A DNA stretch of 64,000 bases from Symsagittifera roscoffensis (lineage: Eukaryota > Xenacoelomorpha > Acoela > Convolutidae). The translations under genes and the position numbers were made by a program. The DNA is taken from positions 59,404,759-59,468,758 of the forward strand of contig NC_087063.1 of assembly GCF_963678635.1 (NCBI RefSeq). The letters are read 5' to 3'. Positions 12,301 through 24,300 of the stretch are shown piece by piece (the stretch's first letter is position 1; each line of letters begins with the position of its first letter). Below the pieces are notes generated by a model. That model was not told the origin of the DNA and did no database searches. It saw nothing but the letters and a program-made list of their open reading frames with translations.

Positions 12301-15300
12301 AAAAAAATAAGGCGTAGCCTCTTAAGCAGAAGGAATTCACGCAATCCGTAATTTCAATTGAAACCAAAATGTCAGATTTCGAAGGGTAGTTTTCGGGAAA
12401 AAACTTCCAAAAAAAACAGTCAAAAAATCCGAGGGCAAGAGAAAGCTTTGCGAGTGGCCGCTAATGCAGCGGAGATTCCCGCTGCCCGTTGTCTCCATTG
12501 TAACCACAATATCTCGTTTGAGAGGTTAGTTTTCGAAAAAGTCAAAAAGAATCACAAAACCGTCAAAGATCAAAATTTGAATTTTCTGAGGGCCATAACT
12601 TTGCGTACAAAAATTGGGCGTAGACGCATAAACAGGTTTTCGAGTAAATAAAAAAATATCAAAAATATGGTTTAAATATTCCCCAAAAAATATGGATGAA
12701 AATATTTCGCCACAATTTTTTCGAAGGCTGTAGACAGAGGGGCGAAGTAAAAAGGGGCTCTAGCGGAGTATGCAGGCTCATAGTGGAGTAAGCGGTCTTT
12801 CAATTGATACCCCTTTTTTGAATATTGTAAATATGCCTGAGAAAATCGTAGATGTTTTTGAGACAAAAATTTTACCAATAAATTTGGAAATAATTTTTTA
12901 TAACGAAAAAAAGCATTTCAACAAACCGATTGAAAAACACACAAACACCCTTGAAAAGTGCGGAGGCGAGTGTTTAAAATATGTTTCCATTGATACGACC
13001 CAAAATTAGGTCGTTAAGCCGATATAAAATAGTCCGAAATAGTTTGCGACAAGGAATTTTTTTTAACGAATTAGAAAACCACAGGAAATACAAAGCCAAG
13101 GTAAGTAAAATTACTTTTGTAGGAGTAAATCAAACACTAAAAGCAATATTAAAGTTAAAAGCACGCAGCGAAAAAAACGATAACAAGATGTGACAACTAG
13201 GCCGACAAGAGATAACAGACAAATAAATGGCCGATAATTTTATTTGAAAGAATATTTCCCGTTTGAAAAAAGAAACACGTCCTGGTCAGATTCGAACCCA
13301 GGACCTTTGCCGTCCAAGGCATATTCGTTACCTCCAGGCTAAATTAGCTGGGAACGCATAGAAATTTGCATTCATAATGGACCAAGATAAGTGATTCAAC
13401 TGATTCTGTTACACAAGTTGTTAACCCGAAGCGTAATGAAAGAATCCGTAAACTCATGCAAATCATTTTGTGGATAACGAAAAATTGGATGATAAAAGCT
13501 GTTCTGGTTAAGTGTTTTCCACTTTATAATTTATTGCGAGGCTTTTTCGAACACCTAATTCCAGCAATTCTTCGTGTGTTTACATGTGTACTATCAATTC
13601 CACGTCAATCGCTGCCTTTTATGAAAAACTGATGATAACCAAGTGATCTTGATTGAATTAACCTCGTGTGTGAGTTTGAGTCGACTGACAGCCGAGTAGT
13701 TCAATCCCGATATGACGTGCAGCACTCCCGAGAAGTTGTTGAGTTCCTCCAGCGCCTGTGCGATCTCCCAACCCCTAACCAGCAGAGCCAGTCTCTCCTC
13801 CAAAGCAGGCGTGTCCAGGATACTGAACGTGAGCCAGTAGCTGATCTGAACATGGCGCAAACTGGTGCTCAAATTATTTAAAAACGCTTCCTTTCAAACT
13901 TCAGAAAAATTGTCAGACTACGTTGTATCAGGGGCGCATTTTCTTGAGGGATTTACAAAAAGAAACATTTAAAAAATGTTGTCGAATTTTCTTAGGTCGA
14001 CCAAAATGATTTTACAGACTTTAAACTTGCTAAAGAGACCCTCTTTGTCCACATAACTTGCGCCCCAGGAAATTTTTGAAGACAAACTAACCAAAAATTA
14101 TCGGAAGGAAATCTTAGAATTATAAAAAAAAAAATGGGTTAGTTTTCAATCACTTTGATGACCAACGCATCATTTCTGCGCATCGCCATACCTTATTGTT
14201 GAAATTCTGCCATGCTACCACATTGGGGAACATTCGTCGCTTCTGGTCTCTGTCCTTAGAGGAGCAACAGCCGAAGTTGGTCAGCTCACTCAGGGTAACA
14301 TTGCGGAACATCTCCGACTCTATCAAGGTGATCTGACGCGCTATCTCCAGAGGGTGCAGCTGAATAGAACACAATGACCAATTAATTACTTGTCCAAAAT
14401 CGAAACAAATATATCCTCAATCTTCTTTACCCCCCCCCCCCCCCCCCCCCCAACAAAATCAGAAGTAAGGCAATATAAAACTCTCACTGGCGTTAGATTT
14501 TTCGTCGGAACTAGTGAACACCTTAGGCTTATTCAAGTGCTGAGTTCTCCTAAGTCGACTGTTTACCGTAATTAAATTGAATGTGCTGGGATCCATAGGA
14601 GTCGCTAAGTGCCACTCCACCCTGGGCGCATTCTCATTGCGCACTATTTCCGGCTTCTTTTTCACGTCCTCCGCCTGGTTGTTGAGGAGCTTCCGTATAC
14701 TGGCACAGTAGTTCTTCCACTTCTTGTTCTCTGACACTTCCTGGATGAAGTTGTGAACTAATCCTAGGAGCGCGGGATCCTTTTTGAAGTCTTCGTAGTG
14801 GTTGTTGATCCAATACCGCATCACATTCAGAACTCTGTCAAATATCAGAAAATATAATCCCGATGATTCGAAAAGGTAGCTGTCATCAAACTAATTCTAG
14901 TTATACTTTTTAATCGGCTCACTGATTGCTGACTCATAGGTTCAAACCATTAGCATCAAATATTGCTTCATATAGCTCTTATTTCAATTCCGCCACAAAG
15001 AAAAAACCTTTTCGTTTCTCACCTAGACTGAACTGGATGAGCGTACTCCTTCTTGAACTTCCTTACACTGGGCGGCTCCATCGTAGTATATGTCTGTTTC
15101 TCCTCCTCTGTGGGCTCAATGTCCGGAATGTTAAACCTGATCTTGAGCAGATTGAACAGATCTGTCGGCTCACAGAAGGACCTGTAATGCCAACCCTCAT
15201 ATTTCGCAAATTTCATCCATTGATTTAAGAATTCAAGAAGCCTTCACTTGAAGCATGCCCAAAACAAACGCCTCTAACGCCCGACACAGTTGGACCGAGT

Positions 15301-18300
15301 TTTATGCATATTCGCGAACCGCTAGAAAACGTTCAATTGGTGTGTTTGATACTGTGTGAGATATTTCATGGGGAATCCATTTGAGCAAAAATTAGGACTG
15401 TGATTCAACTCATAAATTATATTTGCTGTCTGAAAATTCTGCGCTGTTTCGTTGAACTCCATGCTTTACCTGTAGGTTGTGAAGAAATCTTCGATATAAG
15501 CGTGGTCTGCGTGCAAGTGGAAAGTCAGCCGTTCGACTAGTTTTGGCAACGTTGCCTCTTTCACCTTGGACACTCCTGACTTAGAATCGGTGATGATGTT
15601 CACGTCTCCTTCTCGCTTGTCTGGTTCTGCGAAACAGTACTTATCCGGAGCTGGGACTCGCAAAGGCTGTTTTCGCTCCTCTTCAGCGATATACTTGTCC
15701 AAGATTCGCTCCAATGTTCTACAAACAAACGGGTACTAATATGACACTCGAATTACTTATATTCAATCCAATTTGGGCACGGAAACGGAAGTAATGATTT
15801 CGCCAAAGAAAATGCAAGTAGACAAACTAAGAAACAATTTATTTGAGATTTGACGTACCAGGGATTTTAAACCTAATCAAAAGTAATTGGCTCACTCAAA
15901 TTACTGGACAAATTTTGTATTAAAACACTATCAAAACACAGAACATTATAAGCTAAGCCTGATATCACTTGATAGATGCATTGAAAAGAACAAAGAGCGC
16001 CAAACTAGCATGACTTCTTCATAAGTCTCACACTTGTCCCCAATTATTGAATGTTTACGTTACCCTCTAGAGTGGACTGACAGCATTGCAACCATCCAGT
16101 CTTGCTTTTCCGTAAGGTTGTCACACGAATAGACAAATGCCTCGTGTGAGGACTTCGAATGATGGTGGTGAAACACTAATGGTGGGGAGTGGGTCGACGA
16201 TGATGGCGCCGAGGAGTCTATAACATTGATCTGGAAGGTCATCGAATGATGCTGACTAGAATCCGCCGCTGCACCAGAACTGGCTTCAGACTGGGTCGTT
16301 GAACTTGGGTGTTCTTTGTGGTCTAGGATTTCAATCTCGCGCATCCGGAACCACTCTTTCACTCTGTACTGGTTTCCCTTCCTTCGACAACACAGAATAA
16401 ATCCGTCCAGAAGAAACACCAGGCGGGATTTCTTGTCTGTTCCGCACACGCGATGCCATTCGCCCTCTGAACATAGAACTGTTTAGTTACCGATAATCAA
16501 AAAGCGTTCAAAAAAATAACATGCCTATCAGTCGAACCTGATTAGATAATAACGGGGTCATACAACGGAGTGTGAGCCATTTTTATATACTAGTTAATTG
16601 CGCTTCAAAAAATTGAACATTCTAGTTTGATAGGGAACCAATTTTTCCAAGATGACAAAATTATGCAAAATTCAGCTTGGAAACACAATAAAGCAGCTCA
16701 AGGCAACAAATCAGTCTTTTAGATAATCATTTGCAAGCGACAACTCTCAGCCCAAAAAATTGATTCTCAATAAGGGGAACAACAACAGTTCTCCGTAAAG
16801 AGCCGAACAGCTCGAATGTTGGTAGTTTCTTCCTTAGATGAACGGTCTCAAAAATCTGCAGTTTTTCTTACCCATAATAATTTCGCCTCCCGATTTAAAC
16901 ATTCTGCTCCTCGTCTCTTCATCTATGCCCATCAGATTTCGGATCAACTCGTCTACCCGCTCGATCGCCTCCCCGTTGATGGGTTTGGGCACGAAGCGAA
17001 AGTAGACTTCTCGTTTGGGCAAATATTCAGACATCTGTTTCAGTTCATTCAGATATGGCTTCAGACAGCTCAAAGCTTGACTCAGCTCATATCGGTCTTT
17101 CTTTTCTGGACTTGTAATGAGGAGAGCCTGTAGAGATGAAAATTAACTCAAATCAGAAACTGACAAGCTCAGTAGAGTTTACACAGTTTTGATTAAAACA
17201 AGAGGTGCCGATTCCCAAACGACTACTGGAACAAATTCAAGCGTTTATTTGACAGGGGCCAAATGGAACTTTTTTAAAATCGCAAAAATTGCGCGAAGTG
17301 TTTTTCAAATTCTTTTGATAATTATCTCAATTTATCAATGCACACCGACTGTAAAAATAGAGGCTCGAACTATTCAATTGCTTTTAAAACTTAAGTTTTT
17401 CAAATTAATTAAATGTTAACAGTAACTTACATTGAGGCGTTCAAAATGCGTAGCTGCATGTGATACTAAATTGTACATAAGCCTCGGGAGCACATATTTG
17501 TACAATTCCGATGCACTGTAGCCCAATTCTTTCTGAAAAGAAGAAATAACAGATGTATTGACTTGTCTTGCCCAATTTTTTCTGAAAAGAAGAAAGAACA
17601 AATGTATCTTTTCGATGCAAATTATAGTTTACGGAATAAAATAATTCTTCATTGAAAACATCTTCATTGAAAAACTTGAGACGAGTGAAAAAGATATTTC
17701 AAAATATAACTTTGAGCTCTGCTTCAAACAAGAAGTAACAATAAACGACGAATAACCACACTCGGACTTGCCGAAAACTATAAAAGAACCATAAGTTCAT
17801 GGTACAACTAAACAGATTTGAACTCACTTTTGTCCTCTCAAAATAGGCTTGTATGGCTTTGTTCGACAGGAATTCGTTATACTTGGCCATGTATTCCACC
17901 TGATCATCTGCTATATTGTGTGCGAAACTAACGTAGGGTCCTAAAGACATGAGTTCTGCAAACTCGAGAAACGCATCCCCGACCAGCGGAGTTTCCTGAA
18001 AAAAGAACTAATTCGCACTCCAAAATCTAAAATAAAAAAAACAGAAGGAAAAAATTAAACACTAGTCTTACATTTCCGTAGAATTCTAAAGTTTCTTCTA
18101 ATTTCGGCAAGAATTGATTGGATATTTCGTGAAGTGAGTGAATTGTGTGGAAGATTTCGTCAAATTTCTGAAATAAAAACAGCAAAAAACGCGACATGAC
18201 TTTTTGCAACCACCCACTACAAATAGTTCTTTGAATTTGGCGTTTTTTGTAATCATAGGCAGGAAGAATGTCGAAAAAAGAAACACTTAGGATCTGAGAA

Positions 18301-21300
18301 ATTTCAGGCGCAGAGACAAAAAAGAGCTTCGCACCACTTGCGATGCAACACAAACATAGCATGACCCAACATAAGACAAAAGTAGATTTTTTTCAATAGA
18401 TCTAACAAAACGTTCATGTTTGCCTCAATTTTGTCCAAAATAAAGTTCAATTTCAAAACAACATGCCAAGTAAAACAATTGAGTGTTGAAATAGCATCGA
18501 AACAAAATTTACGAAGCCAAAACAACGCCGACGGTTTTTGAGCAGACACGTTGATGGGAAAAAACTGGACTGTCTTTTGCTCATCAAGCGACGCAATAAG
18601 CCTATACACACAGAGGCGAAGCGGACCTTCGCACCACTTGCAATACAACACAAACGTAAGTTGAAAAAAAATATATATATTTTTTAAAAAAACAAGGCAA
18701 ACTACAACTTTCGTACGACTCGATAAAAAGAAAACAAGAATTCGTTACACTGCAGCGGGATGCAATAAAAAATTTTCAAAATTCCAAAAATTGGACTTTG
18801 CCCCGAAGCTCGGATGTTTTCATTTTAAAATAAGTGAGTGACAATTTGAGAAATTGTACTGCTGTTTGAAGCAAATAACTTTTTTCGGTTCATTTTTTTT
18901 ACTTATCAAATGTCAAAGCACATATAATATTATACTGCTACTCCAGCCTACCGATTCAGAACTGCCATCAAAAGTAGCACTTTAACTTGCAACTTAGGTT
19001 GGAAAAAACGTTCGACCTAATACACTTTGTTTCGCAAGAGTAAAAAAAATGGCCAAAACTCAACAAACTTGATATTTCGAAATCCAAAACCTTTTTACTG
19101 CTAAAAGTAAGCATTGATCGTTTAAAAAAAGAAGATGCTCAAAGCCGGGTTTCTCGATTGAACACTCAACCTCAAAATTGGCAGGGTAGTTTTCGACAAC
19201 AGTGAAAAAGTTTCCAAAAAACGGTCAAAATTTCAAATACTTGATTTTTCTGAAGGTCACAAATTTGTTCTTTAAAAAATGGATGTGTCAATTTCTGCAC
19301 GCAGGCTCTCGACAGCCTGCTGTTTCGATTAAACCCTTGGTATCAGATTTGGTATGATAACTTTTGAAAGTCAAAAATTTTCCAAAAAACGGCAAATAAA
19401 TCAAAAATAGGACTTCTCCGAGAATCAGAGCTTTTTCAAAATTGGGATATATGCAGAAGAGTTTCACAAAAGCTGTTTTTTCGATTGAACCCAAAAACTC
19501 AGATTAGGCAGGGTAGTTTCTAAGAAACGAGGGAGTCGTTTTTGAGTGTTTTCTCAAAAAATGGTTTTAAAAAAATGACTATTCCGAGGGTCATAACATT
19601 GTTTTGAAAATTTTGGGCGCACTTGGTTAAGGAGACCTTCTCAGAACCCGTTGTATGCATTGGACCCAAAATCTTCAGATTTGGTAGTTTTGAGAAAAAC
19701 GAATAAAAAATCCAAAAATATGGGTCAAATATTTCCCCCACCTTTTTCACACTCTTTGTCAAGGGTTTTAACAGTGGTGTAATCTGAAAAAGCCTAGTAG
19801 ATTATGAAGGCAGAAAAGGGAACAGACGGCGTGGAGCAAACAGGGGCACTTAAATAATTTTTCAAACAAATGAAAATTTTTAAAAAGTGAAAAAAATCCA
19901 AAGCGTGTCAAAACAACAAAAAAATTAAAACCTTAAACCATATACTTTCACAATACGTGTTGTAATCAAACCGGAAATCTAGCCAAGCATACCAAGCAAA
20001 TTATTTGATTTTAAAATTAAAAGAGAACAAAACTTACGAAGAAGAAACAAAGCCTACAATTTTGAGCAGACAAATTGAACCGAAAAAAATGATTTTACAA
20101 AAAAAAACTTTTAGATTTAGTCCCTCCTGAAACTTCAATGAACAACACTTGCACTTGCAACCTCAATGAAAGCTGCTTACAGCACAAAAAAAAACGATGT
20201 AGCAATTAAGTCGACAGTCATGGAGCAGACACCAGCTGAGCCGAAAAAAAAATTGTTTTTATAAGGACTTTCAAGTCCCCCCAGAAACTACAATCAGCAA
20301 CAATTACACTTACAACTACAATGAAACTTGGTTATAGCACACCCATAATATGCGATTTGGCAACTAAACTGACAAAACTTGAGCTGACAAACGAAAGACC
20401 GACAAATCATATTTTGTCGGAAAAACATTTTCAATAACATACTGACAAAAAACAAGGTCCGACAGAACCCAAGACCTTAGGGTAGAAAAGCCACGGCTTT
20501 AAATCTAGCCCAAAAAGGTAAAAAAACCTGACTACTGTTAAGATTCAATTATAAATTAAGTTGAAAATGTGTAAGAACAGTTTTACCGGGAAAAAAGTCT
20601 AGTTTCCGATTACAATACACTTGCTCTCGCAAAATTGCTAGGCCAAATTAAAACTGAAAATACAAAAAAAACTTAAATTATACTGAATCGATAAAATTAC
20701 TGAAAATTATTGCAAGGTTAAAAAACGTCATTTCAGGAAGATTCAGATTCCAAAAATGGAAATTTAGAAAAATATTTTCTCGATATTAGAAAAAAGATGA
20801 ATCGAATATTATCATGGCAAAATACGCCCCGCGCATAGCTTATTCACTATACTTCCAAATAACAGCAAAAAATTCAATTAACCTCCTTAGGACCATTTTC
20901 TAGCTTTTCCAATGGACTAATGAATACGTATATGATCATCTGAATATTTCTCTGATTCTGTTGCTCTTCTGCCTTCAGATGTTTGACTATGTGATGATAT
21001 CGTTCTGTTTTCGCATCTTTGTCTAAATTTTCGATTTCCGATGTTAGCTGCGCATCATCTAGCACAGGTCTTTCATTGACATCACGACTAATTTCGAGCA
21101 CTTCTAGCAAAACCTGAAATACCATGCTTGAAATTTCATGATTCCTATTTTGAATGCTCCAAAAGTCAACCGTTTATTAAAAGGAAATCGAATTTAACCA
21201 ATTTCAATAGAACCTAACCTTGTCTGCGCAAAGAGCATTTCTGACATCCTCAACTTTGACTTCGACACATTTCAAGTTTTTGACGAACGATCCAATTAAC

Positions 21301-24300
21301 TAAAATAAGAACAATAAGAATGTCCCGACCACAAACAAAGTTTAAAATTGAAAACCAAAAAAATCTAATAGAAAAATCGAAAAAAAAACTAATAAACCTT
21401 TAATTTTTCCCTGGGTATGGTGCGATTGATTTAGGTCAAAAGCAGTGAAAATTAGAGCTAATAATAGCTAAGTTACTGGAAAAATCGCATTGGAATTGAG
21501 ACAACTTTTTTGAAATTATCTTTCAGAATCCACATTACGGCTGAAAAAGCTTTAATAGGCTACCACACTTGGCTATCTACAAGCTTTCTTTGAGTTAGTC
21601 AAAACCGAGGAAAAACACAGACTAATCCATTATTTTTTCCGGTCACTCTCAGTGACGTCGGAACAAAAAGTGTCTCCAGTTTGATAAGCTGCATTTACGT
21701 GAAAATTTACTGCTAATAATAACATCACTTACCCTAAAGAGGTCTACACAGAGGAATTCCACACATCCAGCGATGAGCCACATTACATCTTCATTGACCT
21801 CATTAATGGGCATCTGGAAAAACTCCTGAAAACATTTTTGCTTCATCAAACACCACAGTTGATTTGATGTTAATTTTTGTTCAACAACTCAAAATTATCT
21901 AAGCGATCGTACGCGAGGACTATGAATTAGTCTGCGAGTTATGCGATGGGACGATACCCTCGGGCAAGGAGCTATTTTTCAATGTTATGAAACGGCAGGC
22001 TTTATTTCTTTGCCATTCTTCCGCGTGCCGAGTTTTCGCACTGAAACTATAACACAGGCGAAGCGGAGCTTCGCACCACTTGCGATGTACCACAATCATA
22101 AAAAAGCATAAATTGAAAAACAAATGAAAAATGTTGAAAAGACTAGGTGAGCCAAAATTTTCACATGGGCACAGATAAAGCTGAAGGTACGAGTTTGATA
22201 TTTTTTGAATTTATTATACTGATATAATTCCCAAATATACTGAGATAATTGTCAAAGATATAACTTTTCTCTAGCAAAAAAATTAAGGACTAGCCGCTTC
22301 TGCAGAAAAAATTTGCGCAACCGCTTCTTTCGATTGAAATTTTCATCTCAGATTTGACAGGGTAGTTTTTAAGAAAAGTTCAAAATATTTCTAAACAACA
22401 CTCAAGTTCAAAAAGTGGACTTTCGGAATTAGGTAACTTTTTTCTACTAAAAGCAGGTCGTTGCCGGTAAAAAAAAAGATTACCAAAATCGCGTTTCTCG
22501 ATTGAACACTTAACCTGAGAATTGACATGGTAATTTTCGAGTAGTCAAAAATTTTCCAAAAAACTCAGTTTCAAAACTTTGACTTGTTTGAAGTCCATAA
22601 CTTTTTTTTTAAAAAAAACTGGGCGTAGCAAATTATAAAGGTAAGCTTCCAAGAACCTGTTATCTCGATTAAACGTATGATATCAGATTTGGCAGGAGAG
22701 CTATCAAGAAGAGCCCAAAAGACGAGAATCATCGCTTTTTCCGAGAATCAAGGCTTTCTGTTTAAAAAACTGGGCGTAGACGCTTATGCAGACTAGAATC
22801 TCCCAAGCTGTAACTTCGTTTGAACCTAAACACCCAAGTTCGCCATGATAGTTCTCGAGAAAACTCATAGTTTCAAAAAACAGTTGAACAGCAAAATTTT
22901 GATTTTTCCGAGCTCCATAATTTTTTCTGTCAAAAAATAGGGCGTGGTCGCGTATGCCAATGAGCTTCCCACAACCGTTCTTTGGATTGAAACTCAGATA
23001 TCGGAGCGTCAGGTAAAATTCATAAAAAAATTGAAAACGCTAAAAAAATTTAAAAAAATGACTTTTTTGAGGACAAGTTTTTAAGTAAACAAATTGTGAG
23101 TGACGGTCAATACAGCGGAACGTCCCACTACCCGTTATCAAAATCTCAGATATCGGAGCGTTGGTAAAATTCATAAAAATTTGAAAACGCTCAAAAATAA
23201 AAAAAAATGACTTTTTTGAGGATGATAAGTTTTTGTGTAAACAAATTGTGAGTGACGGCCAATACAGGGGAACGTCCCACTAACCGTTATCTCGATTGAA
23301 CCCACAACCTCAAGTTTGGGGGGTTAACTTTTGAGAAAAAAGGAAAAAGATTCACAAAAACGGTAACAAAAATCAAAAACTATTTCTAGGGCCATAATGT
23401 TTAAAAAATTTAGGGCTTAACCGCTAATACAGGGGAGCTTTTCAAATTCGTTTTACTCATTGAAACCAAAATCTCAGGTTTGGAAGGTTAGCTTTTGAGA
23501 AAAAGAAAAAATCAAAAACAACGGTCACATATTCCCCACAGACTTTTTTAAAGATCTCAGGGAAAAAAATCAATGGTAAAACGTTTTCGACATTATGTCA
23601 TTATCAGTAACTTAAAAATAGCAAAACTGTACAATTAAAAGCACATTAAAAAAAGGAAAACTGGAAAGCAATTAAAAACAGATAGAACTGTGATAAGCAA
23701 GTTTGATTGGAACAAGCCACTGGAATGTGGGACAATGTAACAATGTTACAGCTTCAGGGTCAACACGCGAGCCTTGTACTCTTCTTTCGGGTTGATTGAA
23801 GGCTTTCTCTGGTTGATATGCAATGCTTCCAAGGTTAAAACTTTAGCGGAGTCTCTTGCTGTGTCAATGATCTTTACTTCGCAGCTGTCAATGGTAACAC
23901 CACGCCAATTGAGGTGTTCTCCTACTGGGCTAGTACCTTTGGAATGTTCGCGCACTCTCGTGGCTAGGTGGCGGGTTGTTTGCCCGACGTAGCTAGACTG
24001 GCATCTAGAACAAGTGATTTCGTAAACCACGTTGCCATGAACATTCTCTGGTGTTTTTGGTTTCATCTGTCTAGTTGTGAAGATGACAGAAATATTGGCC
24101 GTTTTTCGGAGACGATTGGAGACAACGTCACTTTTGCTGCCCCTATATTGCATAACAAAGGGTATCCGTTTCTTGGCCGCTTTTTCTGTTGTCTTGGTAT
24201 TTGTGTCTTGTTTCAAGTGTTTCTCAATGATCTTGAGAGTCTCACGGATGATGGGTTCATAAAATTGAGGTGGGTATTGTTTTTTCTCCAGCATACATCC

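Noticed and set aside
13265-13345. A functional tRNA gene on the minus strand
   Set aside because: The B box is good, but the T-loop is oversized, the anticodon loop is irregular and no acceptor stem forms. It is better explained as a SINE head.
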